Shown piece by piece: positions 34,808 through 40,885 of a stretch of 64,000 nt of DNA (the stretch's first letter is position 1; each line of letters opens with the position of its first letter). The notes beneath the pieces are model-generated. The model had not been told where the DNA came from and ran no database searches. It saw nothing but the letters and a program-made list of their open reading frames with translations. Location: assembly GCA_047345645.1 (NCBI GenBank), contig JBLEFH010000001.1. One strand, 5' to 3'. The stretch comes from JBLEFH01 sp047345645 (lineage in GTDB: Bacteria > Pseudomonadota > Alphaproteobacteria > Rhodobacterales > Rhodobacteraceae). The position numbers were made by a program, and so were the translations under genes.

Positions 34808-35953
34808 TTAGTTGCTGCCTTCATCCGTGGTTGCCGACATGCGCTGAACCTCTTCCCAGATCGCGCGCAGTTCCTGCGGGTCCGAGCCGGCTTCCTCAAC
34901 CTGCTGAAGGGCCGCCGATTTCATCTCGTCGCTGATCTGCGCGCCCTGAATGGCGGCGGCGACGTTTTCCTGCGACAGCTCGCCAATGTCGATGCCGAGC
35001 GCGCGCTCAAGCAGGCCCTGCTGCTCTTCCGGTTCTTCGGTGGTCGCTTCGCTGGTGGTGTCCGCGTCGGTTGCTGCGTCTTCAGCCGCATCTGCACCAT
35101 CGGTGGGTGCGTCTGCGCCGTCGGTGGCGGCATCTTCAGCGGCGTCCGCGCCTTCGGTTGCAGCGTCTTCGGTGGCATCTGCCGCATCACCGGCTGCGTC
35201 GCTGGCATCCTCGGCAGCTTCGTCGGCGGCGTTGGCCGCATCCTCAGCGGTGTCCGCTGCGGCGTCGCCTGCGTTTTCGGCGGCATCAGCAGCGTCGCCA
35301 GCCGCGTCTTCGGTGGCGTCGGCAGCATCATCAGCCGCTTCGCCCGCTGCGTCGGTGGCGTCATCCGCTGCGTTGGCGGCGTCATCGGCTGTCTCTTCGG
35401 CGGCGTTGGCTGCATCATCTGCCGCTTCTTCCGTCGCATCGGCGGCATCGCCAGCTGCGTCTGCTGCTGCATCGCCCGCTTCATCGGCTGCATTTGCAGC
35501 GTCATCCGCCGCTTCATAAGCCGCAGCGGCTGCATCATCGGCTGCCTCTTCGGTCGCGTCGGCGGCATCGCTCGCAGCTTCGTCGCCCTCATTGACCACG
35601 CTGTCGACTGCATTGTCGATGGCGGTTGCCGCATCATCGGCCGCGCCCTCAACGGCGTTCATCGTGTCGGAGGCCGCATCGCTGACGGCATCAGCCGCGT
35701 CGCTCTCCGCTGCGTTGTCGATGGCGTCAGAGGTTGCGTCCACCGCGTCCGAAGCGGCATCGCTCACCGCATCGGCGGCATCCGAGGCCGCTTCACCCGC
35801 CGCATCAACGGCGTCGCCGGTGGCTTCCGCCGCATCGCCGGCTGCGTTCTCAACAGCATCCACAGCGCCTTCTGCGGTCGGATCTTGTTTGACGATATTG
35901 TAGATCCCGAACGCACCGAGAATCAGGATCAGGACAGTAAGAATTGCACGCAT
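34808..35953 (-). CDS. Membrane-anchored, extremely acidic Ala/Asp/Glu repeat protein
   Basis: 381 residues. A single N-terminal membrane helix (RAILTVLILILGAFGIYNIV) is followed by residues 23-316, made almost only of Ala, Asp, Glu, Gly, Thr, Asn and Ser, with no Lys, Arg or His that I can find. An approximate 11-residue period (AADDAANAAEE, TADDAANAADD, ATDAAGEAADD) resembles amphipathic helices of LEA-like proteins but with net charge far on the negative side. A C-terminal 65-residue normal-composition helical domain (RALGIDIGELSQENV, ISDEMKSAALQQVEE) closes it. The start at 35953 follows AAGGAG; a longer frame to 36064 is not supported. Function unknown. Confidence 0.75.
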   Translation of the reverse strand: MRAILTVLILILGAFGIYNIVKQDPTAEGAVDAVENAAGDAAEATGDAVDAAGEAASDAADAVSDAASDAVDATSDAIDNAAESDAADAVSDAASDTMNAVEGAADDAATAIDNAVDSVVNEGDEAASDAADATEEAADDAAAAAYEAADDAANAADEAGDAAADAAGDAADATEEAADDAANAAEETADDAANAADDATDAAGEAADDAADATEDAAGDAADAAENAGDAAADTAEDAANAADEAAEDASDAAGDAADATEDAATEGADAAEDAATDGADAPTDGADAAEDAATDADTTSEATTEEPEEQQGLLERALGIDIGELSQENVAAAIQGAQISDEMKSAALQQVEEAGSDPQELRAIWEEVQRMSATTDEGSN

Positions 35954-36062
35954 GCCTACGGCTCCTTTGGAGTTTTTCATTCCGTCATAAAGGTTGTCAT
36001 TTGTCATGCCGAAGCTGACGGGAAAACGCAAGGAAATGTGGCCAACGCGCCGCCCTATCGGC

Positions 36063-36087
36063 AAAAAAGCCCATGAATACGGGCTTT
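36063..36087 (-). terminator. Minus-strand intrinsic terminator with no recognised gene upstream
   Basis: Read on the minus strand: AAAGCCC-GTATTCAT-GGGCTTT continuing into a U-run of six. The stem is perfect over seven pairs. On the plus strand no T-run follows. The nearest minus-strand gene starts beyond it (35953), so it would end a transcript that begins within or near the infC leader. Confidence 0.55.
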
Positions 36088-36145
36088 GCGCACGCTTTCC
36101 CCCTTGACCTCACAGGACTTAATACGCATGTCTTGTGAACGCATT

Positions 36146-36200
36146 GGGTCGTCCGAGGACGGCCCGTTTTGCGTCGCGGGGTGCAAGCCCCCCGATTTTT
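36146..36200 (+). promoter_or_regulatory. Two consecutive terminator-like hairpins in the infC leader
   Basis: First: GGGTCGTC (36146-36153) with GACGGCCC (36158-36165), one G-U pair, followed by GTTTTG. Second: GGGG (36178-36181) with CCCC (36188-36191), followed by CCGATTTTTC. Both lie between the probable infC promoter region (TTGACC at 36104) and its ribosome binding site. They may attenuate infC or end a short leader RNA. Confidence 0.45.
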
Positions 36201-36237
36201 CACATCTGTATCGACAACGATCCAAGGAACCAGAGCC

Positions 36238-36780
36238 ATCGCCCGCAGACCCCACAACGCTCCCCCGACACGTGACACCGGACCGCGCACCAATGAAAAA
36301 ATCCGCGCACCCGAGATCCGGCTTATCGGTCCCGACGGCCAGAATGTTGGCCTCGTCGATCCAAGAAAAGCATGGGAGGCGGCACAGCAGCTTGGCCTCG
36401 ACCTCGTAGAGATTTCGCCGAACGCTAATCCCCCGGTCTGTAAGATCATGGATTACGGCAAGTATAAGTATGAACAGCAGAAGCGTGAAGCCGAAGCGCG
36501 GAAGAACCAGAAGACCATGGAGGTCAAAGAGGTTAAGTTCCGCCCGAATACGGACACGCATGATTACGACGTGAAGATGAAGAACGTCACCAAGTTCCTC
36601 GAAAAAGGGGACAAGGTGAAGGTGACGCTCCGCTTCCGCGGCCGTGAAATGGCGCACCAGAATCTGGGGCGCGAATTGCTGGAACGTGTGGCTGAGGATT
36701 CCAAAGACCTCGGCAAGGTTGATTCCATGCCGAAAATGGAAGGCCGCCAGATGGTCATGATGATCAGCCCGCTGAAATAA
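36238..36780 (+). CDS. infC: Translation initiation factor IF-3 with probable AUC start codon
   Basis: 180 residues. GPRTNEKIRAPEIRLIG at the N-terminus, ISPNANPPVCKIMDYGKYKYEQQKR in the linker and VKVTLRFRGREMAHQ in the C-domain identify IF-3, which keeps 30S subunits free and checks the start codon. The conserved alphaproteobacterial beginning (ARRPHNAPPTRDTGPR) is preceded in frame by ATC at 36238 with AAGGA nine bases upstream and no ATG/GTG/TTG nearby. A rare non-AUG start is the classic basis of infC autoregulation. No rpmI-rplT follow; a terminator does. Confidence 0.95.
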   Translation: MARRPHNAPPTRDTGPRTNEKIRAPEIRLIGPDGQNVGLVDPRKAWEAAQQLGLDLVEISPNANPPVCKIMDYGKYKYEQQKREAEARKNQKTMEVKEVKFRPNTDTHDYDVKMKNVTKFLEKGDKVKVTLRFRGREMAHQNLGRELLERVAEDSKDLGKVDSMPKMEGRQMVMMISPLK

Positions 36781-36801
36781 GCGGCGCGGTCATGAGACGC
36801 G

Positions 36802-36829
36802 AAAGGACGCCCCGGTGGCGTCCTTTTTT
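36802..36829 (+). terminator. Intrinsic terminator after infC
   Basis: AAAGGACGCC-CCGGT-GGCGTCCTTT, a perfect 10-bp stem followed by six T. It makes infC monocistronic. Confidence 0.92.
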
Positions 36830-36845
36830 GTTTGCGCGGAAGGGG

Positions 36846-37553
36846 TTAGATGCCCGGCAGCTTGGTCAGCCCGAGGATCCGGCCCAGCGGTTTTTCCTGA
36901 AGCACAATAGCGGTCGGGCCGTCAAAGGCGGGGGTGGAGAAGATCGCCGACTGCTCACCATCCCAGTCACCCACCGGGGTCAGCGACTCGGCGGTGTTGT
37001 GGAAGGTCAGGCTCTGGCCCGCATTCTCTCCGCCATCGGGGCTGATCTCATATTGCTCGACCAGCGGCGCGATGAAGAGTTCGGATTCGGGCAGGATCTC
37101 CCGCGCGCTCACGGTGATTTCCAGATCGCCGCCATTTCGAATTGCCGAAAGGGTCGCGGGCAGCGGCTCTGCTTCGCGGATCGCCCGGCTGACGGCTTCA
37201 AACTCATTCCCGACCACGCGGCCATTCACCACGAATTGCGGCGTATAGATCACCTGAAGGCTGTCCCGATTGGCGTAGTCGCGTTGGCGAGCGGTGAATT
37301 CTTGCGTGGCGTAACTGTCTGTCCAGCCAAGATAATCCCAGACGGAGACATGCAGGCCAATGGGCAGAACCGCCTGACTGTCGATCAGACCCTTCATATA
37401 TTTCTCGGCTGGCGGACATTCCCCGCAGGCTTCCGAGGTAAACAACTCCACCAGCACATGCGGCGGGCGCTCATTGGTTTGTTCGGTGGCGTGAGCGGAC
37501 AGGCTGACAAAAACTGTTGTCAGCAACGCACTGAAAATCCTGACACTCGACAT
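36846..37553 (-). CDS. DUF1223 family periplasmic thioredoxin-fold protein
   Basis: 235 residues with a Sec signal peptide (MSSVRIFSALLTTVFVSLSAHA). The mature N-terminus VLVELFTSEACGECPPAEKY has a CxxC motif (Cys43, Cys46) at the position of a thioredoxin-like active site, and VYTP/IYTPQFVVNGR provides the cis-Pro loop. This is the DUF1223 family, of unknown substrate. The start at 37553 is selected because it gives a clean signal peptide; the earlier in-frame ATG at 37592 does not. Convergent with infC. Confidence 0.85.
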   Translation of the reverse strand: MSSVRIFSALLTTVFVSLSAHATEQTNERPPHVLVELFTSEACGECPPAEKYMKGLIDSQAVLPIGLHVSVWDYLGWTDSYATQEFTARQRDYANRDSLQVIYTPQFVVNGRVVGNEFEAVSRAIREAEPLPATLSAIRNGGDLEITVSAREILPESELFIAPLVEQYEISPDGGENAGQSLTFHNTAESLTPVGDWDGEQSAIFSTPAFDGPTAIVLQEKPLGRILGLTKLPGI

Positions 37554-37723
37554 GACGATCCACAACTCCCGTTTCGCTTCGAAACGTATCAACTTTGATG
37601 GGATTGATCAAAGCCTCATCTTTCACAAGGGCGTGCAAAATAAGCTATATCAGCGGGGTGGCGGCGTGGCTCTTCCCCGAGCGGGACCGGCCTGCTATGC
37701 CTTCGGGCAAAAGGAGATTTGTC

Positions 37724-38776
37724 ATGGCGAAAAAATCCAAGACCCCCGACTACGACCTTCTCAAGGCCCTGTGCGAAACCCCCGGCGTGCCGGGGCGCGA
37801 GTCGCGGATTCGGGCGCTGATCGAGGGCGAGGTGAAGGGGCTCTTTGACGAGATCGAGACGGACCCGATGGGCTCGCTTCTGTGCATGAAAAAAGGCAAG
37901 GGGAAGAGCCCGAAAAAGGTCATGCTCCTGTGCCATATGGACGAAATCGGCTTTCTCGTCAGCCATATCGACGATGATGGCTTTATCTCGGTCCAGCCCG
38001 TCGGGGGATTTGATCCGCGCAATCTGTTCTCCCGCCGCGTGCTCGTCTGCACCAAGGATGGCGACTATAAGGGCGTGATGAATCCGGGCGGCAAGCCGGT
38101 GCATATCTCCTCCGCCGAGGACCGCAAAAAGATCCCCGAAGCGACCGAATTCCTCGTCGATATCGGCATGGGCAAGGACACGAAGGACAAAATCCGCATC
38201 GGCGATTATGTCGTGATGGATGAGCCGTTCCTGGAGATGGGCGACAAGGTGGTGAGCAAGGCGCTCGACAACCGCATCGCCTGCTGGCTCGGCATCGAGG
38301 TGGCGCGGGCGATGAAGGACGCCAAAACCGAGTGCGAGCTGCATATCGCTTTCACCGCACAGGAAGAGGTCGGGCTGCGCGGCGCGAAAACCGCCAGTCA
38401 CCGGATCCAGCCGGATATTGGCTTTGGGGTGGACACGACGCTCGCTTGCGATACCCCCGGCGTGCCGAAAACGCTGCAAATCACCAAGCAGGGCGACGGA
38501 TTCGGTCTCCATGTAAAGGATTCGAGCTTCATCGCCGATGAAGAGCTGGTCGAAGAGATCGAGGCGCTGGCGCTAGCCGAAAAGATCCCGTTCCAGCGCA
38601 CCATGCTGCCCGCAGGCGGGCAGGACGGGGCCGCCGCGCAGCAGGCCGCCGCGGGCGCGAAGGCAGTCGGCGTCGTGGTCGGGACCCGCTATATCCACAC
38701 GGTCACGGAAATGGTCGACAAGACCGATCTCGAAGCGGCGCGCGACATTCTGATCGCTTGGCTTCAGAAGAACTGA
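37724..38776 (+). CDS. M42 family metallopeptidase (glutamyl/leucyl aminopeptidase-type)
   Basis: 350-residue di-metal aminopeptidase. Metal and catalytic residues are recognisable: LLCHMDEIGFLV (His ligand) near residue 66, SKALDNRIACW (bridging Asp) near 180, AFTAQEEVGLRGA (catalytic and ligand Glu) near 212, GFGVDTTLACDTPG (Asp) near 232, and GTRYIHT (His) near the end. FrvX/TET-like enzymes usually trim peptides in the cytoplasm. AAGGAG at 37711-37716 fixes the start at 37724 and rejects a 43-codon extension. Followed by a terminator. Confidence 0.92.
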   Translation: MAKKSKTPDYDLLKALCETPGVPGRESRIRALIEGEVKGLFDEIETDPMGSLLCMKKGKGKSPKKVMLLCHMDEIGFLVSHIDDDGFISVQPVGGFDPRNLFSRRVLVCTKDGDYKGVMNPGGKPVHISSAEDRKKIPEATEFLVDIGMGKDTKDKIRIGDYVVMDEPFLEMGDKVVSKALDNRIACWLGIEVARAMKDAKTECELHIAFTAQEEVGLRGAKTASHRIQPDIGFGVDTTLACDTPGVPKTLQITKQGDGFGLHVKDSSFIADEELVEEIEALALAEKIPFQRTMLPAGGQDGAAAQQAAAGAKAVGVVVGTRYIHTVTEMVDKTDLEAARDILIAWLQKN

Positions 38777-38802
38777 AGCACAACGCACTGATTAGTCTAA
38801 AG

Positions 38803-38837
38803 AAAAGCGCGGCCTCTACCCGGAGCCGCGCTTTTTT
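38803..38837 (+). terminator. Intrinsic terminator after the M42 peptidase gene
   Basis: AAAAGCGCGGC (38803-38813) pairs with GCCGCGCTTTT (38825-38835), followed by further T. An 11-bp perfect stem with an 11-base loop. Confidence 0.9.
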
Positions 38838-38872
38838 ACGCTCGAAGGGTTAACGTATGTTAGACAAGATTG

Positions 38873-38897
38873 GGAACTAAAGTCCCCGTGAGTCGTT
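38873..38897 (+). promoter_or_regulatory. EcfG-type general stress promoter (GGAAC-N16-CGTT)
   Basis: GGAAC at 38873-38877 and CGTT at 38894-38897 are separated by exactly 16 bases, matching the alphaproteobacterial EcfG consensus GGAAC-N16/17-CGTT. It is 25 bases before the start of the 22-residue membrane protein and follows a terminator, so it would drive the four-gene operon at 38922-40809. The sigma factor itself is not in the window. Confidence 0.6.
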
Positions 38898-38921
38898 AAT
38901 CAGGAGCAAAAGGAGACTGTC

Positions 38922-38990
38922 ATGACCAACATCATTTACCTTGTCGGTCTGATCGTCATCGTAGTCGCGATCGTTCAATTCGTTCTCTAA
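38922..38990 (+). CDS. 22-residue single-helix membrane micro-protein
   Basis: ATG at 38922 to TAA at 38988-38990 encodes 22 residues, nearly all hydrophobic (MTNIIYLVGL at the start, AIVQFVL at the end), i.e. one membrane helix with no charged residue. AAAAGGAG lies six bases before the ATG. Its stop codon forms part of the ribosome binding site of the next gene (TAAGGAG), implying translational coupling. Similar tiny hydrophobic proteins occur beside stress operons, but no named family is claimed. Function may be membrane stress or partner regulation (inference). Confidence 0.7.
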   Translation: MTNIIYLVGLIVIVVAIVQFVL

Positions 38991-39000
38991 GGAGACCACA

Positions 39001-39678
39001 ATGAGCCATAAAGACCTGGATAAAGCCGCGGACAAACTGGGCGCGGCCGCTAAAGACATGCGCGATGGCGCGAAAGAGGCTGGCCACTCGCTGGCAGACG
39101 CTGCTGACCGCGCGGGAGATCGCCTTTCGGGCGCAGCGCGCGATGGACGAAACTATGCAGAAGACGCCGCACGCGAGGGCCGTGCCCGCGCCGCGTCGTT
39201 GGCTGACGAAGCGTCTGACCGCCTCGACTCCGCCCGCCGTGAAATGGCGAAATATTACGACTCGCGCCGCGACGATGCGGGCAATCTTGCCAGCGATATT
39301 GCGGATCGCGGATACGCGCTCGCCGAAGATGTGCGCGATGAGATGAACCGGTTGGCGCAGCGCGCGTCCCGCCTTGCCCGCGAGGGCAGCGAGTCGGCCC
39401 GCGCCGAAGCCGAGCATCTGCTCCGCGTTCTGCGCAAGAGCGGCGAAGATCTCGCCCGCGGCACCGGCGCAGACCGCGTGTTCTCCGAAATCGCCCATGG
39501 CGCGGCGGATATCGTGGAATATGGCCGAAGCAACTCGCCCTCCGATATGGCGAATGACCTGTCGGACTTCGCGCGCCGCCACCCATTCGGCTTCATGGCC
39601 GGGGCCGCTCTGCTCGGCTTCGCCTTTGGCCGCGCCCTCGGGGGGAGCCGCCGCGACGATCGCTGGGGGCGCCGCTGA
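39001..39678 (+). CDS. YqjD/ElaB-like (DUF883-type) membrane-anchored helical protein
   Basis: 225 residues, mostly amphipathic helix rich in Ala, Asp and Arg (LDKAADKLGAAAKDMRDGAKEAG onward), then a C-terminal membrane segment HPFGFMAGAALLGFAFGRAL preceded by RR, the architecture of YqjD/ElaB/YgaM proteins that tether ribosomes or other partners to the inner membrane in stationary phase. GGAG six bases upstream of the ATG. The stop overlaps the next start (TGATG). The very acidic/basic alternating helix suggests polyelectrolyte binding; ribosome binding is inference from the family. Confidence 0.8.
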   Translation: MSHKDLDKAADKLGAAAKDMRDGAKEAGHSLADAADRAGDRLSGAARDGRNYAEDAAREGRARAASLADEASDRLDSARREMAKYYDSRRDDAGNLASDIADRGYALAEDVRDEMNRLAQRASRLAREGSESARAEAEHLLRVLRKSGEDLARGTGADRVFSEIAHGAADIVEYGRSNSPSDMANDLSDFARRHPFGFMAGAALLGFAFGRALGGSRRDDRWGRR

Positions 39679-40070
39679 TGTATCGCGATCGCTCCATCGT
39701 AGACCTGATCGGCGATAGCCTGAAGCAAGCCACAGGCATCTTCCGCAACGAGATTGATCTGGCGCGGGTCGAAGTGTCCGAGAACGTCAATCGCGCGGCG
39801 GCGGGTGTGGGGATGATCGCGGCCGCCGCCGTGATCGCCCTCGTGGCGCTGAATGTGCTGGTCGGTGCCCTGATCACGGCATTGATTGAGATGGGGATGG
39901 AGGAAACTTGGGCTGTGCTGCTGGTGGGCGGCGGGCTCGGGCTCCTCGCCTTCATCCTGCTGCGGGTCGGCATGGGACGCCTCAAGGCCTCCTCCCTCGC
40001 GCCGACGCGCACGCTCCACAATGTCAATCGTCAAGCGCAGAACCTGAAAGGACAGATTGATGGCCGATAA
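39678..40070 (+). CDS. YqjE-like / phage-holin-superfamily membrane protein
   Basis: 130 residues: an N-terminal amphipathic helix (VDLIGDSLKQATGIFRNEIDLARVEVSEN), two membrane helices (AAAGVGMIAAAAVIALVALNVLVGALI and TWAVLLVGGGLGLLAFILL) and a basic tail. This is the holin superfamily III / YqjE layout, not a phage lysis gene: there is no endolysin or phage context. The one-base overlap with the YqjD-like gene and the 11-base overlap with the DUF3618 gene place it inside the stress operon. Confidence 0.82.
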   Translation: MYRDRSIVDLIGDSLKQATGIFRNEIDLARVEVSENVNRAAAGVGMIAAAAVIALVALNVLVGALITALIEMGMEETWAVLLVGGGLGLLAFILLRVGMGRLKASSLAPTRTLHNVNRQAQNLKGQIDGR

Positions 40071-40809
40071 ACGCAGTGTCGCGCAGATCGAAGCCGATAT
40101 CGAAGCGGATCGTCTCGCGCTCGAACGCAATCTTGCCGAATTGCAGGATCGTCTGAGCTTCGGCAATCTCGCGCAGGAAGCCATGGGCGGGGCCATGGGC
40201 GCGCTCGGTCTGACGGGCGGATCGCGCTACCGCGGCGGTCGCGGGTTTGGCGAGCAGCTTCTCGACAGCGCGTCAGATCTCTTCCGCTCGCGCCGCCGTC
40301 GTCCGCACCTTTCTCGCCGCCATGGCTTTTACGGGACGAGCGAAGACGTGAGCCGTCGTTTCGGTGACCCTGATGGTCTCCGCGACGCTTCCTATCGCGT
40401 TGTCGGGGCCGCCCGGGATCGCGCGCAGGATATGTCCGACTCGGCACGGGATTTCGCGGATGAAACCCGCCGCAGTGCCCGCGATTACGCGCAGGACAAA
40501 GCGGATAGGCTGCGTGCGAAGGGTCATGAATTGGGTGAGAATGTGCGCAGCGCCGCACGTGACGCTCAGGACCGCGCCGCCGATTTGCGCGACCAGATCG
40601 CCAAGCTGGCGAGCGACACGAGCGAGGAAGCGCAGCGCAAGCTGTCCGATCTTCGCGAAGAGGTCGTCCGTCTCGAAGCGGAGGCCGAATATCTCGCTGC
40701 CCGTGCGCGGGACGAAGTGATCGAGTTTTACGATGAACGTCCGCTGCAATCGGGCATCGCGGCCTTCGCCGCAGGGGCGCTCTTCGCCCTCATGATGGGC
40801 CGCCGGTAA
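40060..40809 (+). CDS. DUF3618-type membrane-associated protein
   Basis: 249 residues. The N-terminus RSVAQIEADIEADRLALERNLAELQDRLS is the DUF3618 signature; the centre is a long alanine/arginine/aspartate-rich helix (SARDFADETRRSARDYAQDKADRL), and a C-terminal hydrophobic segment (SGIAAFAAGALFALMMG) anchors it. GAAAGGA precedes the ATG at 40060; an in-frame TTG at 40057 is not used. Last gene of the operon. With the YqjD- and YqjE-like proteins it forms a small set of inner-membrane, helix-rich stress proteins of unknown mechanism. Confidence 0.8.
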   Translation: MADKRSVAQIEADIEADRLALERNLAELQDRLSFGNLAQEAMGGAMGALGLTGGSRYRGGRGFGEQLLDSASDLFRSRRRRPHLSRRHGFYGTSEDVSRRFGDPDGLRDASYRVVGAARDRAQDMSDSARDFADETRRSARDYAQDKADRLRAKGHELGENVRSAARDAQDRAADLRDQIAKLASDTSEEAQRKLSDLREEVVRLEAEAEYLAARARDEVIEFYDERPLQSGIAAFAAGALFALMMGRR

Positions 40810-40835
40810 ACCGAACACAGTTTTTTGCGCTGAAC

Positions 40836-40868
40836 ACCGCCGCCGTCCTATGATAGGAGGGCGGCGGT
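40836..40868 (+). terminator. Long hairpin terminator after the stress operon
   Basis: ACCGCCGCC (40836-40844) pairs with GGCGGCGGT (40860-40868), and inside it TCCTAT (40846-40851) pairs with ATAGGA (40853-40858), with one G-G mismatch. AATTTTG follows. It separates the stress operon from the polymerase gene 17 bases later. Confidence 0.8.
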
Positions 40869-40885
40869 AATTTTGTGAGGGGTTC

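Noticed and set aside
35050..35900. Repetitive DNA as a CRISPR array or satellite
   Set aside because: The repetition follows codons for Ala, Asp and Glu in one frame; there are no constant repeats with unique spacers.
36055..36657. Minus-strand open frame opposite infC and its leader
   Set aside because: Most of it is antisense to IF-3 and its composition is not protein-like, although a transcript may end here.
39678..40070. Holin-like gene as evidence of a prophage
   Set aside because: It lies in an operon with YqjD-like and DUF3618 proteins and there are no phage structural, lysis or integrase genes nearby.
40818..40870. GC-rich palindromic block as a mobile-element end
   Set aside because: Better explained as a terminator hairpin with a short T-tract directly after the stress operon.
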